Assembly (NCBI GenBank): GCA_011524915.1
Contig: WTJH01000188.1
Span: 1-43,086, forward strand
Length of the DNA: 43,086 bases
Direction: 5' to 3'
Source: Flavobacteriales bacterium
GTDB lineage: Bacteria > Bacteroidota > Bacteroidia > Flavobacteriales > Flavobacteriaceae
Shown here: positions 9,369 through 18,917 of the stretch, in pieces
How the letters are laid out: each line of letters opens with the position of its first letter
Numbering within the stretch: the stretch's first letter is position 1
Notes under the pieces: model-generated
What the model was told of the DNA's origin: nothing
The model's database searches: none
The model's input: only the letters and a program-made list of their open reading frames with translations
Made by a program: the position numbers and the translations under genes

Positions 9369-9890
9369 CTATTTTTCGTGAAGGCTCACTTCGATGGCCC
9401 CAGTTTTTTGTAATAATTCTTTCAATGCATCCACATCCTTACCCACAGCAACTTCCATCAAGAATTTATCGTCAGTGGTTAAAGGATTTGGGTTTTCAGC
9501 TTCCTTAAAAGGCCAAAGACGACTTCTTAAATAGAAGGTAATCACCATTAAGTGGGCTGCAAAAAATACGGTCATTTCAAACATAACAGGGATAAAAGCG
9601 GGTAGATTTTCTAAAAATGAAAAACTAGGCTTCCCCCCAATGTTTTGCGGCCAGTCTACGATCATGATAAAATTGATCATAGTTACAGCAACTGAAAAAC
9701 CGATGATTCCGTAAATAAAAGCCATGATGGCAATACGTGTTTCCGCTAATCCCATGGCATGATCCAAACCATGCACTGGAAAGGGAGTGTAAACCTCCTC
9801 AATGTGGTGCTTTTCTGCACGAACTTCCTTGACGGCTTTTAGCAGCACGTCATCGTCATCGTATAAAGCATGTACAACTTGACTACTCAT
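9369..9890 (-). CDS. actD: Alternative complex III subunit ActD (DUF3341)
   Basis: ActD is a small membrane subunit of alternative complex III with no cofactor. The 173-residue protein has a soluble N-terminal part (residues 1-55, with VYTPFPVHGLDHAMGL typical of DUF3341) and two membrane helices: roughly IMAFIYGIIGFSVAVTMINF and FIPVMFEMTVFFAAHLMV. A short soluble tail follows. Its start overlaps the end of actC by eight bases, which is strong evidence of coupled translation. Confidence 0.95.
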   Translation of the reverse strand: MSSQVVHALYDDDDVLLKAVKEVRAEKHHIEEVYTPFPVHGLDHAMGLAETRIAIMAFIYGIIGFSVAVTMINFIMIVDWPQNIGGKPSFSFLENLPAFIPVMFEMTVFFAAHLMVITFYLRSRLWPFKEAENPNPLTTDDKFLMEVAVGKDVDALKELLQKTGAIEVSLHEK

Positions 9891-11271
9891 GAGCTTCTCT
9901 TAATTTTTTATAGTTATCGCCAGAAGATTTTAGGATGGTTTTTACTTCTGCCTGAGCAATCACGGGGAATGTACGGGCGTAGAGTAAAAACAGAACAAAG
10001 AAAAATCCTATGGTTCCAATAAAGATTCCAATATCCACAAATGTGGGGGAGAACATGGTCCATGACGAGGGTAAATAATCTCGATGTAAGGAAGTTACAA
10101 TGATTACAAAACGCTCGAACCACATCCCGATATTTACAACAATGGAGATGATGAAGGAGAACATAATGGACGTTCTCAATTTCTTAAACCACATAAACTG
10201 GGGTGAGAATACGTTACAAGTCATCATCGACCAATAGGCCCACCAGTAAGGTCCTGTTGCACGATTCAAGAATGCATATTGCTCATATTCTACTCCCGAA
10301 TACCAAGCGATGAACAACTCTGTGATGTAAGCAACACCTACAATAGATCCCGTAATCATAATTACGATATTCATCAATTCGATATGCTGAATGGTGATGT
10401 AGTTTTCCATATTTACCACCTTCCGCATGATGATCAACAATGTATTTACCATTGCAAAGCCTGAGAAAATAGCCCCTGCAACAAAATAAGGAGGGAAGAT
10501 AGTGGTGTGCCATCCGGGGATTACCGAAGTAGCAAAGTCAAAAGATACAATCGTGTGAACGGAAAGTACAAGCGGAGTAGCGAGTCCAGCAAGGACAAGA
10601 GACACCTCCTCAAAACGTTGCCAATCTTTGGCACGTCCAGACCATCCGAAGCTTAATAGACCATAAATTTTCTTTTGGAAAGGCTTAACGGCCCGGTCGC
10701 GAATCATGGCGAAATCTGGCAAAAGCCCTGTCCACCAAAATACCAATGAAACGGAAAGGTAAGTTGAGATGGCAAAAACATCCCATAGAAGTGGTGAGTT
10801 AAAGTTTACCCACAACGAACCAAAACCGTTGGGAATAGGTAGAACCCAATAGGCCAACCAAGGTCTTCCCATGTGAATAATTGGAAAGAGTCCCGCCTGG
10901 ACAACAGAAAAGATCGTCATTGCTTCTGCAGAACGGTTAATGGCCATACGCCATTTTTGACGGAACAGTAATAATACGGCAGAAATCAGGGTTCCTGCGT
11001 GTCCAATACCTACCCACCAAACAAAGTTGGTGATATCCCAGGCCCAACCAACTGTTTTGTTGAGTCCCCAGGTTCCAATTCCCGTAGAAACGGTGTAAAT
11101 GATACATCCCAGCCCCCAAAGGAAAGCTGTTAATGCGATCCCAAAAACAATCCACCATTGACGATTGGCCTTCCCTTCAACGGGTGCAGCAATATCGACC
11201 GTCACATCGTGATACGTCTTGTTCCCTGTGACTAGGGGTTTTCGGATCGGTGCTTCGTAGTGCGATGCCAT
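9883..11271 (-). CDS. actC: Alternative complex III subunit ActC (NrfD-type quinol-oxidising subunit)
   Basis: ActC is the polytopic NrfD/PsrC-family subunit thought to bind and oxidise menaquinol at the periplasmic side, next to the iron-sulfur subunit ActB. It has 462 residues and about ten transmembrane helices. Recognisable stretches are WWVGIGHAGTLISAVLLLFR, FPIIHMGRPWLAYWVLPIPN and MWFERFVIIVTSLHRDYLPS. The His and acidic residues in the second helix region match the usual quinol-site helices of this family. The gene starts 18 bases after actB and overlaps actD. Confidence 0.96.
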   Translation of the reverse strand: MASHYEAPIRKPLVTGNKTYHDVTVDIAAPVEGKANRQWWIVFGIALTAFLWGLGCIIYTVSTGIGTWGLNKTVGWAWDITNFVWWVGIGHAGTLISAVLLLFRQKWRMAINRSAEAMTIFSVVQAGLFPIIHMGRPWLAYWVLPIPNGFGSLWVNFNSPLLWDVFAISTYLSVSLVFWWTGLLPDFAMIRDRAVKPFQKKIYGLLSFGWSGRAKDWQRFEEVSLVLAGLATPLVLSVHTIVSFDFATSVIPGWHTTIFPPYFVAGAIFSGFAMVNTLLIIMRKVVNMENYITIQHIELMNIVIMITGSIVGVAYITELFIAWYSGVEYEQYAFLNRATGPYWWAYWSMMTCNVFSPQFMWFKKLRTSIMFSFIISIVVNIGMWFERFVIIVTSLHRDYLPSSWTMFSPTFVDIGIFIGTIGFFFVLFLLYARTFPVIAQAEVKTILKSSGDNYKKLREAHE

Positions 11272-11289
11272 AGTTTAAATTATACTGTA

Positions 11290-14200
11290 TTATGCTTCTG
11301 TATTTCGTACTTTAACCTGATACATCACATTCGGCTTGGTTCCCACATGCTCGAGTAAGTGATACATTCGGTCGTCTTCTGTAAGGGCCGCTACACGACT
11401 CTCTTTGTCATTGATATCTCCAAAGGTCATAGCTCCTGCATCACATGCATTGCTACAAGCCGTTTGGAATTCCCCATCTTTAATTTGACGCCCTTCTAAT
11501 TTGGCATCAAGGATGGTTTTTTGTGTCATTTGAATACACATGGAACATTTTTCCATTACTCCACGAGAACGTACAACAACATCGGGGTTAAGAACCATTC
11601 GACCCAAGTCATTATTCATGTGGAAATCAAATTCGTCGTTTTTGTTGTATAAGAACCAGTTGAAACGACGTACTTTATAAGGACAGTTATTGGCACAATA
11701 ACGCGTTCCTACACAACGGTTATACGCCATGTGGTTTTGTCCTTGACGTCCGTGTGAACTTGCTGCTACAGGACAAACTGTTTCGCAAGGTGCATGGTTA
11801 CAATGCTGACACATCACGGGTTGGAAAGCCACTTGAGGATTTTCGGAAGCCAGTTCCATTTCTCCAAAAGTGGTTAAAGAATCTCCTAAACCTGCAATAT
11901 TATCTTTTGTTTGATTGTCACCTTCAAAGGTTGTTTCAGAAGAGTAGTATCGGTCGATTCGAAGCCAGTGCATATCTCTGGATTTTCGAATTTCTGTTTT
12001 CCCAACTACTGGAACATTGTTTTCTGCATGACATGCAATGACACAAGCTCCACATCCGGTACAGGCATTTAAATCTATCGATAGGTTGAAATGATGTCCA
12101 ATGGATCGATCAAATTCTTGCCACATATCAACTTCAGACGAAGTAACTTCTTGTTCCATGTGGTTTTTAGAAACCACAGGAACAGCATTCCAATAGGATT
12201 TATCCTTGGTACTAAAGACTTCCAAAGTCGTCTCTTTAACGATGTCTCCGCGACCCATAAGGGTATTGTGCAACTGTACACAAGCGAATTCATGTGTTCC
12301 TGACGCTAATGATACTTGTACCTCTTGTACAGGATCAAAATTTTGGAATAGAGGATAAGCGTTAACACCTACTTGCATTTCGGGTTTGAGACCTAAACGC
12401 TCTCCATATCCTAAAGCAAGACCTACGGTTCCAACAGCCTGTCCTGGCTGGATAATAACAGGAGCCGTCAGTTGCGCGTCTCCTACTTGAACCGTTGCAT
12501 AGCTTCCGTTTAACGCACCGTTGGAAGTATTTTCATTAATCAACCCTAAACGCTGAGCATCTGCTCGAGAAACCGTTAGGTAGTTATCCCAGGATACCCG
12601 AGTAATTGGATCAGGAAATTCCTGTAACCACGGGTTATTACCTTGCTGACCGTCACCCATACCTGTCTTGGTGTAAAGAACAAGTGACATCCCTTCAGAG
12701 GTTTTAGAAAGTGCTGCTAGTTGAGCAGATACTTCTATCGTCTTTAATGCCCCATCCGCTGCAGTTGGCGCAGAAAAATAACCATCGTGAAGGGTCTGAT
12801 TCCAGGAGGCTCCATTCAGGATATTGGCTTTCCAATAGGACTGGATTGCATCGTAATATGAAGTTTCTGAGCCCGTCAAATCAAGAAGTACATCCTGAAG
12901 CTGTCGGGTGTCAAACAAAGGCTTAATAGTTGGCTGGGCCAAAGCAAATTGCCCGGCTTTAAATTCATAGTCTCCCCAAGCTTCAAGGTAGTGTGGTGTC
13001 GCTGCTACATAATTAGCAATGGAAGCAGTCTCATCTAATTTGGAGCTGAAAGCGACCGAGAGCTCAAGACGCTCCATAGCCTTAGCTGCATCCGCTGCAT
13101 CTGCTAAAGTGTATAATGGATTGATTCCTGAAGTAATGACTCCAGCAATTTTTCCTGCTTTAAGATCTGTAAGGAAAGCTGCTATCTCTGTTGACTTGGC
13201 TTGACGTATATAACGCGGAGAAGCCACATCAATTAAAGAAGAACCTAAAAGCGCATTGATCGCCAAAGTAACTTCTTGTGCTGCAACATCCTCTAAGCCA
13301 CACAATACAACCCCGTTTGCTCCACTTGACTGCAATTGCTTAGCTGCAGCTGCTACAGCAGCCGACAGTTTATCGTCCAAATTTGTAGTGGACGAATTTC
13401 CAGCAAGTTTATTGTAGAGAGCCGCTAAGAAATTGCGCTGCTCAGCAGGAGTACTTGGAATACGCTTATCTGCGTTAGCTCCAGAAAGAGACATATTAGA
13501 CTCCACTTGCATATGCCAAGACATCTGTGCTTTTCCGTGATGTTTTTTAGGAATTCGAGATTGAGCATAGCCAGCTTCATATCCTCCACCCTGCCAATCT
13601 CCTAAGAAGTCGGCGCCTACAGCAACGATAGCTTTGGCTTGGCTTAGATCATAATCAGGAAGAGCTCGCTGCCCGTAAGTATTCTCGAACGCTTGAAGCG
13701 CTGCACTTGCAGGAACAGCGTCATAAATCAGATGTTCTACATTCGAATATTTGGCTTGAAATTCCTGAATAATATTTTGAGTCGTAGGACTGGGTAGTGT
13801 TTGAGTAATCAATACTACTCGCTTGCCACTAGCGGCTAAAGCTTCTAATTGAGCTCGGACTTGCAAAGTAAAGTCGTCCCAACTAACATCTGTACCGTTG
13901 GCTTTAGGTCCTTGCAAACGCTGGGTATCATACATCGACAAAACAGACGCATGAACACGAGCATTGGCAGAACCTAGAACAGCTGCATCCTTGTTACTCT
14001 CCACTTTAATCGGACGACCTTCACGTGTTTTGATTAATACAGATGCAAAATCAAAACCATCGGCTATCGCAGTGGCATAATAGTTAGCAACTCCAGGACG
14101 AATTTGTTCTGGCTGTACTACATAAGGAACAGACTTAATTACGGGTCCTTCACAGGCTGCCAAAGTAGCTGCTGCTGTGCTGAAACCCGCAAGTTTTAAG

Positions 14201-14358
14201 AAATCACGACGGCTTGTTGCGCTGGCGTCTTCTGTTTCAGTAGCGGTTTCATTTACTGGTAATTTCTCAGCAAATTCGCGTTGTTCAAGTGACTGAAGGG
14301 AAACATTTTCCGTATCCAGTTGCTCGATGTTTTTCCAATATTTCTTTTCTGATGCCAT
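11290..14358 (-). CDS. actB: Alternative complex III subunit ActB (molybdopterin-oxidoreductase-like plus four-cluster ferredoxin)
   Basis: ActB is the large periplasmic subunit that conducts electrons from the quinol site to the haem subunits. The 1022 residues form two parts. An N-terminal molybdopterin-oxidoreductase-like domain comes first; in this family it is expected to lack the molybdenum cofactor. The C-terminal ferredoxin domain (about residues 765-1000) carries four cysteine groups, starting CTGCGACVIAC, CQHCNHAPCETVCP, CVGTRYCANNCP and CSMC, with CSNACDAGAMTFGD closing the last. A twin-arginine motif SRRDFLKLAG sits at 49-58 and is followed by a hydrophobic segment ending LAAC (Cys69). 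This suggests Tat export and possibly lipidation. The motif is preceded by about 48 acidic/polar residues, a common trait of ActB. It lies between actA and actC. Confidence 0.96.
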   Translation of the reverse strand: MASEKKYWKNIEQLDTENVSLQSLEQREFAEKLPVNETATETEDASATSRRDFLKLAGFSTAAATLAACEGPVIKSVPYVVQPEQIRPGVANYYATAIADGFDFASVLIKTREGRPIKVESNKDAAVLGSANARVHASVLSMYDTQRLQGPKANGTDVSWDDFTLQVRAQLEALAASGKRVVLITQTLPSPTTQNIIQEFQAKYSNVEHLIYDAVPASAALQAFENTYGQRALPDYDLSQAKAIVAVGADFLGDWQGGGYEAGYAQSRIPKKHHGKAQMSWHMQVESNMSLSGANADKRIPSTPAEQRNFLAALYNKLAGNSSTTNLDDKLSAAVAAAAKQLQSSGANGVVLCGLEDVAAQEVTLAINALLGSSLIDVASPRYIRQAKSTEIAAFLTDLKAGKIAGVITSGINPLYTLADAADAAKAMERLELSVAFSSKLDETASIANYVAATPHYLEAWGDYEFKAGQFALAQPTIKPLFDTRQLQDVLLDLTGSETSYYDAIQSYWKANILNGASWNQTLHDGYFSAPTAADGALKTIEVSAQLAALSKTSEGMSLVLYTKTGMGDGQQGNNPWLQEFPDPITRVSWDNYLTVSRADAQRLGLINENTSNGALNGSYATVQVGDAQLTAPVIIQPGQAVGTVGLALGYGERLGLKPEMQVGVNAYPLFQNFDPVQEVQVSLASGTHEFACVQLHNTLMGRGDIVKETTLEVFSTKDKSYWNAVPVVSKNHMEQEVTSSEVDMWQEFDRSIGHHFNLSIDLNACTGCGACVIACHAENNVPVVGKTEIRKSRDMHWLRIDRYYSSETTFEGDNQTKDNIAGLGDSLTTFGEMELASENPQVAFQPVMCQHCNHAPCETVCPVAASSHGRQGQNHMAYNRCVGTRYCANNCPYKVRRFNWFLYNKNDEFDFHMNNDLGRMVLNPDVVVRSRGVMEKCSMCIQMTQKTILDAKLEGRQIKDGEFQTACSNACDAGAMTFGDINDKESRVAALTEDDRMYHLLEHVGTKPNVMYQVKVRNTEA

Positions 14359-14381
14359 AATTGAAATCTATATACGGGGCA

Positions 14382-15662
14382 TTAATAGTGGCACTTACCA
14401 CATTCTAAACCTCCCATTTGAGCTACTGTAAGTTTTTCAACTCCATACTTCTTGGAAAGCTCTTCATGGATTTTGGCGTAGTATTCATTACTCTCAACTT
14501 GCACATTGGTCTCTCGATGGCAATTGATACACCAGCCCATCGTTAAAGTGGAATGCTGGTACATAATTTCCATTTCCTCAACAGGTCCGTGACATTTCTG
14601 ACATTCGATTTGTCCTACTTGAACGTGCTGGGCGTGATTGAAATACACAAAATCTGGCAGGTTGTGGATACGAACCCACTTAACCGGCTTAGATTCGCCT
14701 GTATAACTTTGTGTTTCTTCGTCCCAACCTACAGCAGCATAGAGCTTTTTGATTTCGTTGGTATAAAAGTCTTTGGTATATCCATTTTCAAGATCTTCTT
14801 CACCGTTGTATTCTGCGATATTTTTGTGGCAGTTCATACAAACATTTAAAGAAGGAATTCCTGAATGCTTGGAAACGCGAGCGGAAGAGTGACAGTACTT
14901 ACATTCAATCTGGTTAGCACCCGCATGTATTTTGTGTGAATAGTGAATCGGCTGAATTGGCGCATATCCCTGATCGACGCCCACTTGCATCAGATATCCG
15001 TAAGCAAAATATGCACTGCTCAACAACAAAAAGACTACAGTACAGAAGACAACAAACTGATTCTGAACAAAAGCCTTCCAGATTGGAGTTCTTTGCGGTC
15101 GTGCTTCTGGCGCAATATCAACACCACTCGCTGCTGCAATACGCAAGAGTGTTTTTTGAACCAAGAAAAGCATAATCACCAAAATAGCAAACACTAAGGC
15201 TAGTGCAGCTAAAATAAATTCATCGGCAACTGAACCACTTGAAGAGCCAACAGCTTGGGGAGCGGCAACCGCTGCTACAGGTGCTGGTGGAACATAATTG
15301 GTATACGCTAAAATATTATCGATATCCTCATTGGACAATTGGGGGAAAGAATTCATCGCTGTACGATTGTACTCCTCCCACACGGCAACAGCCTGAGGAT
15401 CTCCTGCCTTAATCATGGCAGAGCTGTTTTTGATCCAGCTGTAAAGCCATTCTTTCTCATACTTGTCCGTAACCCCGCGCAAGGCAGGCCCTACTGCTTT
15501 CTTATTGAGTTTATGACAAGCCGCACAATTGGCATTGAACAGCTTTTTCCCTGCTGCAGCAGCAGGATCGTCTTGGGCTTGAAGGCCTGTAGACAACAAT
15601 AAACTAAAAAATAACAGCAGAGGGAAACCAAGGGTATTCACCCGATTAATAGCCCTAATCAT
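14382..15662 (-). CDS. actA: Alternative complex III subunit ActA, multihaem cytochrome c
   Basis: ActA is the membrane-anchored multihaem cytochrome that carries electrons from ActB toward ActE and the oxidase. The 426-residue protein has an N-terminal signal peptide ending LQAQ. A monohaem cytochrome c domain follows (CAACH near residue 49), then a membrane helix (EFILAALALVFAILVIMLFL) and a second one (FVVFCTVVFLLLSSAYFAYG). The C-terminal region has five CxxCH motifs: CKYCH, CMNCH, CQKCH, CINCH and CGKCH at the very end. That makes six haem sites, one more than the pentahaem usually described. I chose the ATG at 15662; the frame extends upstream only to a TTG at 15689. It is the first gene of the eight-gene operon. 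Confidence 0.93.
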   Translation of the reverse strand: MIRAINRVNTLGFPLLLFFSLLLSTGLQAQDDPAAAAGKKLFNANCAACHKLNKKAVGPALRGVTDKYEKEWLYSWIKNSSAMIKAGDPQAVAVWEEYNRTAMNSFPQLSNEDIDNILAYTNYVPPAPVAAVAAPQAVGSSSGSVADEFILAALALVFAILVIMLFLVQKTLLRIAAASGVDIAPEARPQRTPIWKAFVQNQFVVFCTVVFLLLSSAYFAYGYLMQVGVDQGYAPIQPIHYSHKIHAGANQIECKYCHSSARVSKHSGIPSLNVCMNCHKNIAEYNGEEDLENGYTKDFYTNEIKKLYAAVGWDEETQSYTGESKPVKWVRIHNLPDFVYFNHAQHVQVGQIECQKCHGPVEEMEIMYQHSTLTMGWCINCHRETNVQVESNEYYAKIHEELSKKYGVEKLTVAQMGGLECGKCHY

Positions 15663-15680
15663 TCGTTTGTGATATATGTT

Positions 15681-15692
15681 AGTTTGCAAACT
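15681..15692. promoter_or_regulatory. Perfect 12-base palindrome in the actA leader
   Basis: AGTTTGCAAACT is its own exact reverse complement. It lies in the divergent region between actA and the SPOR-like gene, 19 bases upstream of the actA ATG and just downstream of the predicted actA promoter. It could be a repressor or CRP/FNR-type half-site structure, but it is also short enough to be chance. Confidence 0.3.
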
Positions 15693-15712
15693 TTAAATTC
15701 TAAATCCTGTCG

Positions 15713-15720
15713 CAAATTTA
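15713..15720 (-). promoter_or_regulatory. Predicted -7 element for the act-cta operon
   Basis: On the minus strand TAAATTTG matches TAnnTTTG exactly, about 50 bases upstream of the actA ATG. No convincing TTTG -33 element lies at the expected spacing, so the promoter is either activator-dependent or the call is wrong. Confidence 0.35.
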
Positions 15721-15829
15721 CTGCATACGGTTGTGAAGAAAAAAAGACCCCCTACGAAATATTTAATTTATAAACATTCTAAATAGGGTATGCAAAAGAA
15801 TTTCTTTCTTTGTAGAAACTTAGAAAAGT

Positions 15830-16198
15830 ATGTCCCAGTTGAAATGGTTTTTAGCGTTTTTCTGTTGTTCGCTTGCTCTAAACGCTCAGAATTTAGAGCC
15901 TAAAATTGCTCAAGACTCTGTTGTACAACGGATGGCGGAAGAACGGATTCTGATCAATAAAGAAAATTACAATAAGCTCTACTTTACCATCCAACTCTAT
16001 AACGGTGGCTATAAACAAGCGAAAGAAATTCAGGAGCAAGCCGCCGAATTATTTCCCGATCTCCCTTTGTATTTCACCTTTGAAACACCTAATTATAAGG
16101 TACAATTAGGGCGATTTAAGTTTAAAAGTAAGGCTACCCAAGAACTCGAACGCATCAAAAAAGAGTTTGCCGAATCTTTCCTTATTCAGCAACAGTAA
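15830..16198 (+). CDS. Small secreted SPOR-like domain protein
   Basis: This 122-residue protein has a Sec signal peptide (KWFLAFFCCSLALNAQ) and no lipobox, so it should be exported to the periplasm. The mature part begins with a charged helical stretch. The second half (about residues 46-118) has the alternating pattern of a SPOR peptidoglycan-binding domain: LYFTIQLYNGGYKQAKEIQ, then FETPNYKVQLGRFKFKSKAT and a closing helix. SPOR domains bind denuded glycan strands at division sites, but here the domain is assigned by shape rather than by a signature motif. It is divergent from actA and convergent with infB, whose stop is only nine bases away. Confidence 0.8.
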   Translation: MSQLKWFLAFFCCSLALNAQNLEPKIAQDSVVQRMAEERILINKENYNKLYFTIQLYNGGYKQAKEIQEQAAELFPDLPLYFTFETPNYKVQLGRFKFKSKATQELERIKKEFAESFLIQQQ

Positions 16199-16207
16199 TT
16201 GATAGGA

Positions 16208-18871
16208 TTATAATTTCTTTTTTACGGCAACTTCTTGGAAACATTCCAGGACGTCATCGATCTGAATGTCGTTGTAGTTCAATACCTGAAGTCCACAATC
16301 GTAACCTTTGGAAACCTCTTTGACATCGTCCTTAAAGCGCTTCAAAGACGCTAGTTTTCCACTGTGAACCACCACTCCTTCTCGGATAATTCGAATACCT
16401 GAGTTTCGGAAGATTTTTCCAGTAGTGACCATACATCCTGCGATGGTACCAATTTTAGAAATTTTAAAGGTCTCACGAATTTCTGCAGTCCCTGTAATTT
16501 CTTCCTTCATTTCTGGAGAAAGCATTCCTTCCATCGCGTCTTTGACGTCATTGATAGCGTCGTAAATGATGGAATAGGATCGGATATCAATTTCTTCTTT
16601 TTCTGCAATGGTCCGAGCATTCCCCATAGGACGAACATTAAACCCGATCACAATCGCATCTGAAGCAGAGGCCAAAAGCACGTCCGATTCGGTGATGGCT
16701 CCAACACCTTTATGAATGATATTGACTTGTATTTCTTCAGTAGAAAGTTTCTGGAAAGCATCGGTTAGGGCTTCAACCGAACCATCCACATCCCCTTTGA
16801 GGATGATGTTCAGCTCTTTAAAGTCTCCTAAGGCAATACGACGACCAATTTCGTCTAAGGTAATATGTCTTTGAGTTCGAACATTTTGCTCGCGTTGGAG
16901 TTGAGTACGTTTAGCTGCAATTTGTTTTGCTTCTCGCTCATCTTCCAACACATTAAAGGAGTCTCCAGCTTGTGGGGCTCCGTCCAAACCTAAAATGGAC
17001 ACAGGAGTTGATGGAGGAGCTTCTTCCAGAGTATTACCACGTTCATCGAACATCGCTTTTACCTTCCCGCTGTTTTTTCCAGCCAAAAGGTAATCTCCTA
17101 CCCGAAGTGTCCCAGTTTGTACTAATACTGTTGATACATACCCGCGACCTTTGTCCAAAAAGGCTTCAACAACAGCACCCTTTGCGCGTCGACTTGGGTT
17201 CGCTTTTAATTCCAACAGCTCAGCTTCCAATAGGACCTTTTCAAGTAATTCATTTACTCCGGTTCCTTTGAGAGCAGAAATATCATGCGACTGAACTTTA
17301 CCTCCCCAGTCTTCCACCATAAGATTCATTCCTGCTAATCCTTCTTTGATCTTATCTGGATTGGCAGTAGGCTTATCCACCTTATTGATCGCAAAAACAA
17401 TAGGCACTTCTGCAGCCTGTGCATGAGAAATGGCTTCTTTTGTTTGGGGCATGATATCATCATCTGCCGCTACAACAATAATTGCAATATCGGTTACTTG
17501 TGCTCCACGAGCCCGCATGGCAGTAAACGCCTCGTGCCCAGGTGTATCTAAAAATGTAATTTGCTGACCACTAGCTAAGGTAACCGAGTAGGCTCCAATG
17601 TGCTGCGTGATACCCCCGGATTCTCCGGCGATCACATTTTCTTCCCGTATAAAGTCTAATAAAGAGGTTTTTCCGTGATCCACGTGCCCCATAACGGTAA
17701 CGATAGGAGCTCGAGCTTCTAAATCCTCTTGATTATCTTCTTCTTCTTGAATGTTCTCTTCTAATTCCGTTTTAACGAAATCGACTTCATATCCAAATTC
17801 GTCTGCAACAATGGTTAAGGTCTCGGCATCTAGGCGTTGATTCATAGTAACCATAATTCCTAAAGCCATACAGGTAGATATGATTTCTGTACTGCTAACA
17901 TCCATCAAAGTAGCGATCTCACCAACGGTAACAAACTCAGTTACCTTGAGTGTTTTGCTGGCTGCTTCCGCTTGTGCCATCTCCTCTTCACTCTTTTGAC
18001 GATGCTGCGAACGCTTGTCTCTTCTATACTTAGCCCCCTTAGATTTATTGCTTTTCCCTTGAAGTTTCTCAAGGGTTTCTCGGATTTGCTTTTGAACGTC
18101 TTCCTCAGAAGGCTCTACCTTCTTTAAAGGTTCTTTTCTTTGATTTCGATTGTTCTGAGATTTATTGCCCTGACCCTTTGCTCCAGGACCAGCACCTTTA
18201 CTGATTCGCTTGCGTTTGCGTTTGCGGGCCTCTTGAACATTATCTTCCTTCGCCTTAAGATCGTCGAGATTGATCACTTGACCTGTTTTCTTTGGGCCTG
18301 AAAGTTTTTGATATTGTGTTTTGATAGCCCCTCCTTCTGCAGGCTTTTCTTCTTCTGTTGCTGCTGTGGTTTCCTTGGGTGTGGACTCTTCGGCAGGTTT
18401 TTCGGCTACGGGTTCCGGTTGTGGCTTTTCCTCAACTTTTTCGGGCTGGGGAGCCTCCTCCTCCACTACAGCTGTCTCAACTTTGGGCTCTGGTGTTGGA
18501 GTGGGGGCAGGTTTTGGGTCCAAGTCTATTTTTCCGATAGTTTTTGGTTTTTCTATCGTGCGATTAGCTTTGATTACCTCCTGCTGTTTTTCAATTTCCT
18601 CTTGACGTAAGCGTTCTTTTTCCTCTTGCTTCAGACGGATTTCCTCCTTTTCTTTTCGCTTTTCCTCACTAATTTCCTGTGAGGCATCCTTTTTGGATTT
18701 ATCGGTTTCGAACTCATCAAGCAATACCTGATATACTTCTTGTGAAATTTTGGTGGTTGGGCGCGCCTCAATCTGGTGCCCCTCTGCATGGAGATGCTCC
18801 ACAGCTCTATCCAAAGAAATATTTAATTCCCGAAGGACTTTGTTGAGTCGTATGCTAGGTGTATCAGGCAT
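16208..18871 (-). CDS. infB: Translation initiation factor IF-2
   Basis: IF-2 is the GTPase that places initiator tRNA on the ribosome and promotes subunit joining. The 887-residue protein begins with an IF2 N-terminal helix ([20 protein letters not shown]). A long low-complexity linker rich in E, K, P and Q follows (about residues 55-300), then a second IF2-N module near residue 310. The G domain has GHVDHGKTS at 395-403, then [16 protein letters not shown] and NKVDKP. C-terminal domains II to IV end [18 protein letters not shown]. It is the last gene of rimP-nusA-infB, with a 46-base gap after nusA. Confidence 0.98.
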   Translation of the reverse strand: MPDTPSIRLNKVLRELNISLDRAVEHLHAEGHQIEARPTTKISQEVYQVLLDEFETDKSKKDASQEISEEKRKEKEEIRLKQEEKERLRQEEIEKQQEVIKANRTIEKPKTIGKIDLDPKPAPTPTPEPKVETAVVEEEAPQPEKVEEKPQPEPVAEKPAEESTPKETTAATEEEKPAEGGAIKTQYQKLSGPKKTGQVINLDDLKAKEDNVQEARKRKRKRISKGAGPGAKGQGNKSQNNRNQRKEPLKKVEPSEEDVQKQIRETLEKLQGKSNKSKGAKYRRDKRSQHRQKSEEEMAQAEAASKTLKVTEFVTVGEIATLMDVSSTEIISTCMALGIMVTMNQRLDAETLTIVADEFGYEVDFVKTELEENIQEEEDNQEDLEARAPIVTVMGHVDHGKTSLLDFIREENVIAGESGGITQHIGAYSVTLASGQQITFLDTPGHEAFTAMRARGAQVTDIAIIVVAADDDIMPQTKEAISHAQAAEVPIVFAINKVDKPTANPDKIKEGLAGMNLMVEDWGGKVQSHDISALKGTGVNELLEKVLLEAELLELKANPSRRAKGAVVEAFLDKGRGYVSTVLVQTGTLRVGDYLLAGKNSGKVKAMFDERGNTLEEAPPSTPVSILGLDGAPQAGDSFNVLEDEREAKQIAAKRTQLQREQNVRTQRHITLDEIGRRIALGDFKELNIILKGDVDGSVEALTDAFQKLSTEEIQVNIIHKGVGAITESDVLLASASDAIVIGFNVRPMGNARTIAEKEEIDIRSYSIIYDAINDVKDAMEGMLSPEMKEEITGTAEIRETFKISKIGTIAGCMVTTGKIFRNSGIRIIREGVVVHSGKLASLKRFKDDVKEVSKGYDCGLQVLNYNDIQIDDVLECFQEVAVKKKL

Positions 18872-18917
18872 ATATTGTTTTTATTCGTGGCAAAAGTATA
18901 AAATTTCTATCTGGGGC

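Noticed and set aside
18240-18720. Repetitive, low-complexity stretch as a possible repeat element
   Set aside because: It encodes the Glu/Lys/Pro-rich linker of IF-2, which is normally low-complexity in this family.
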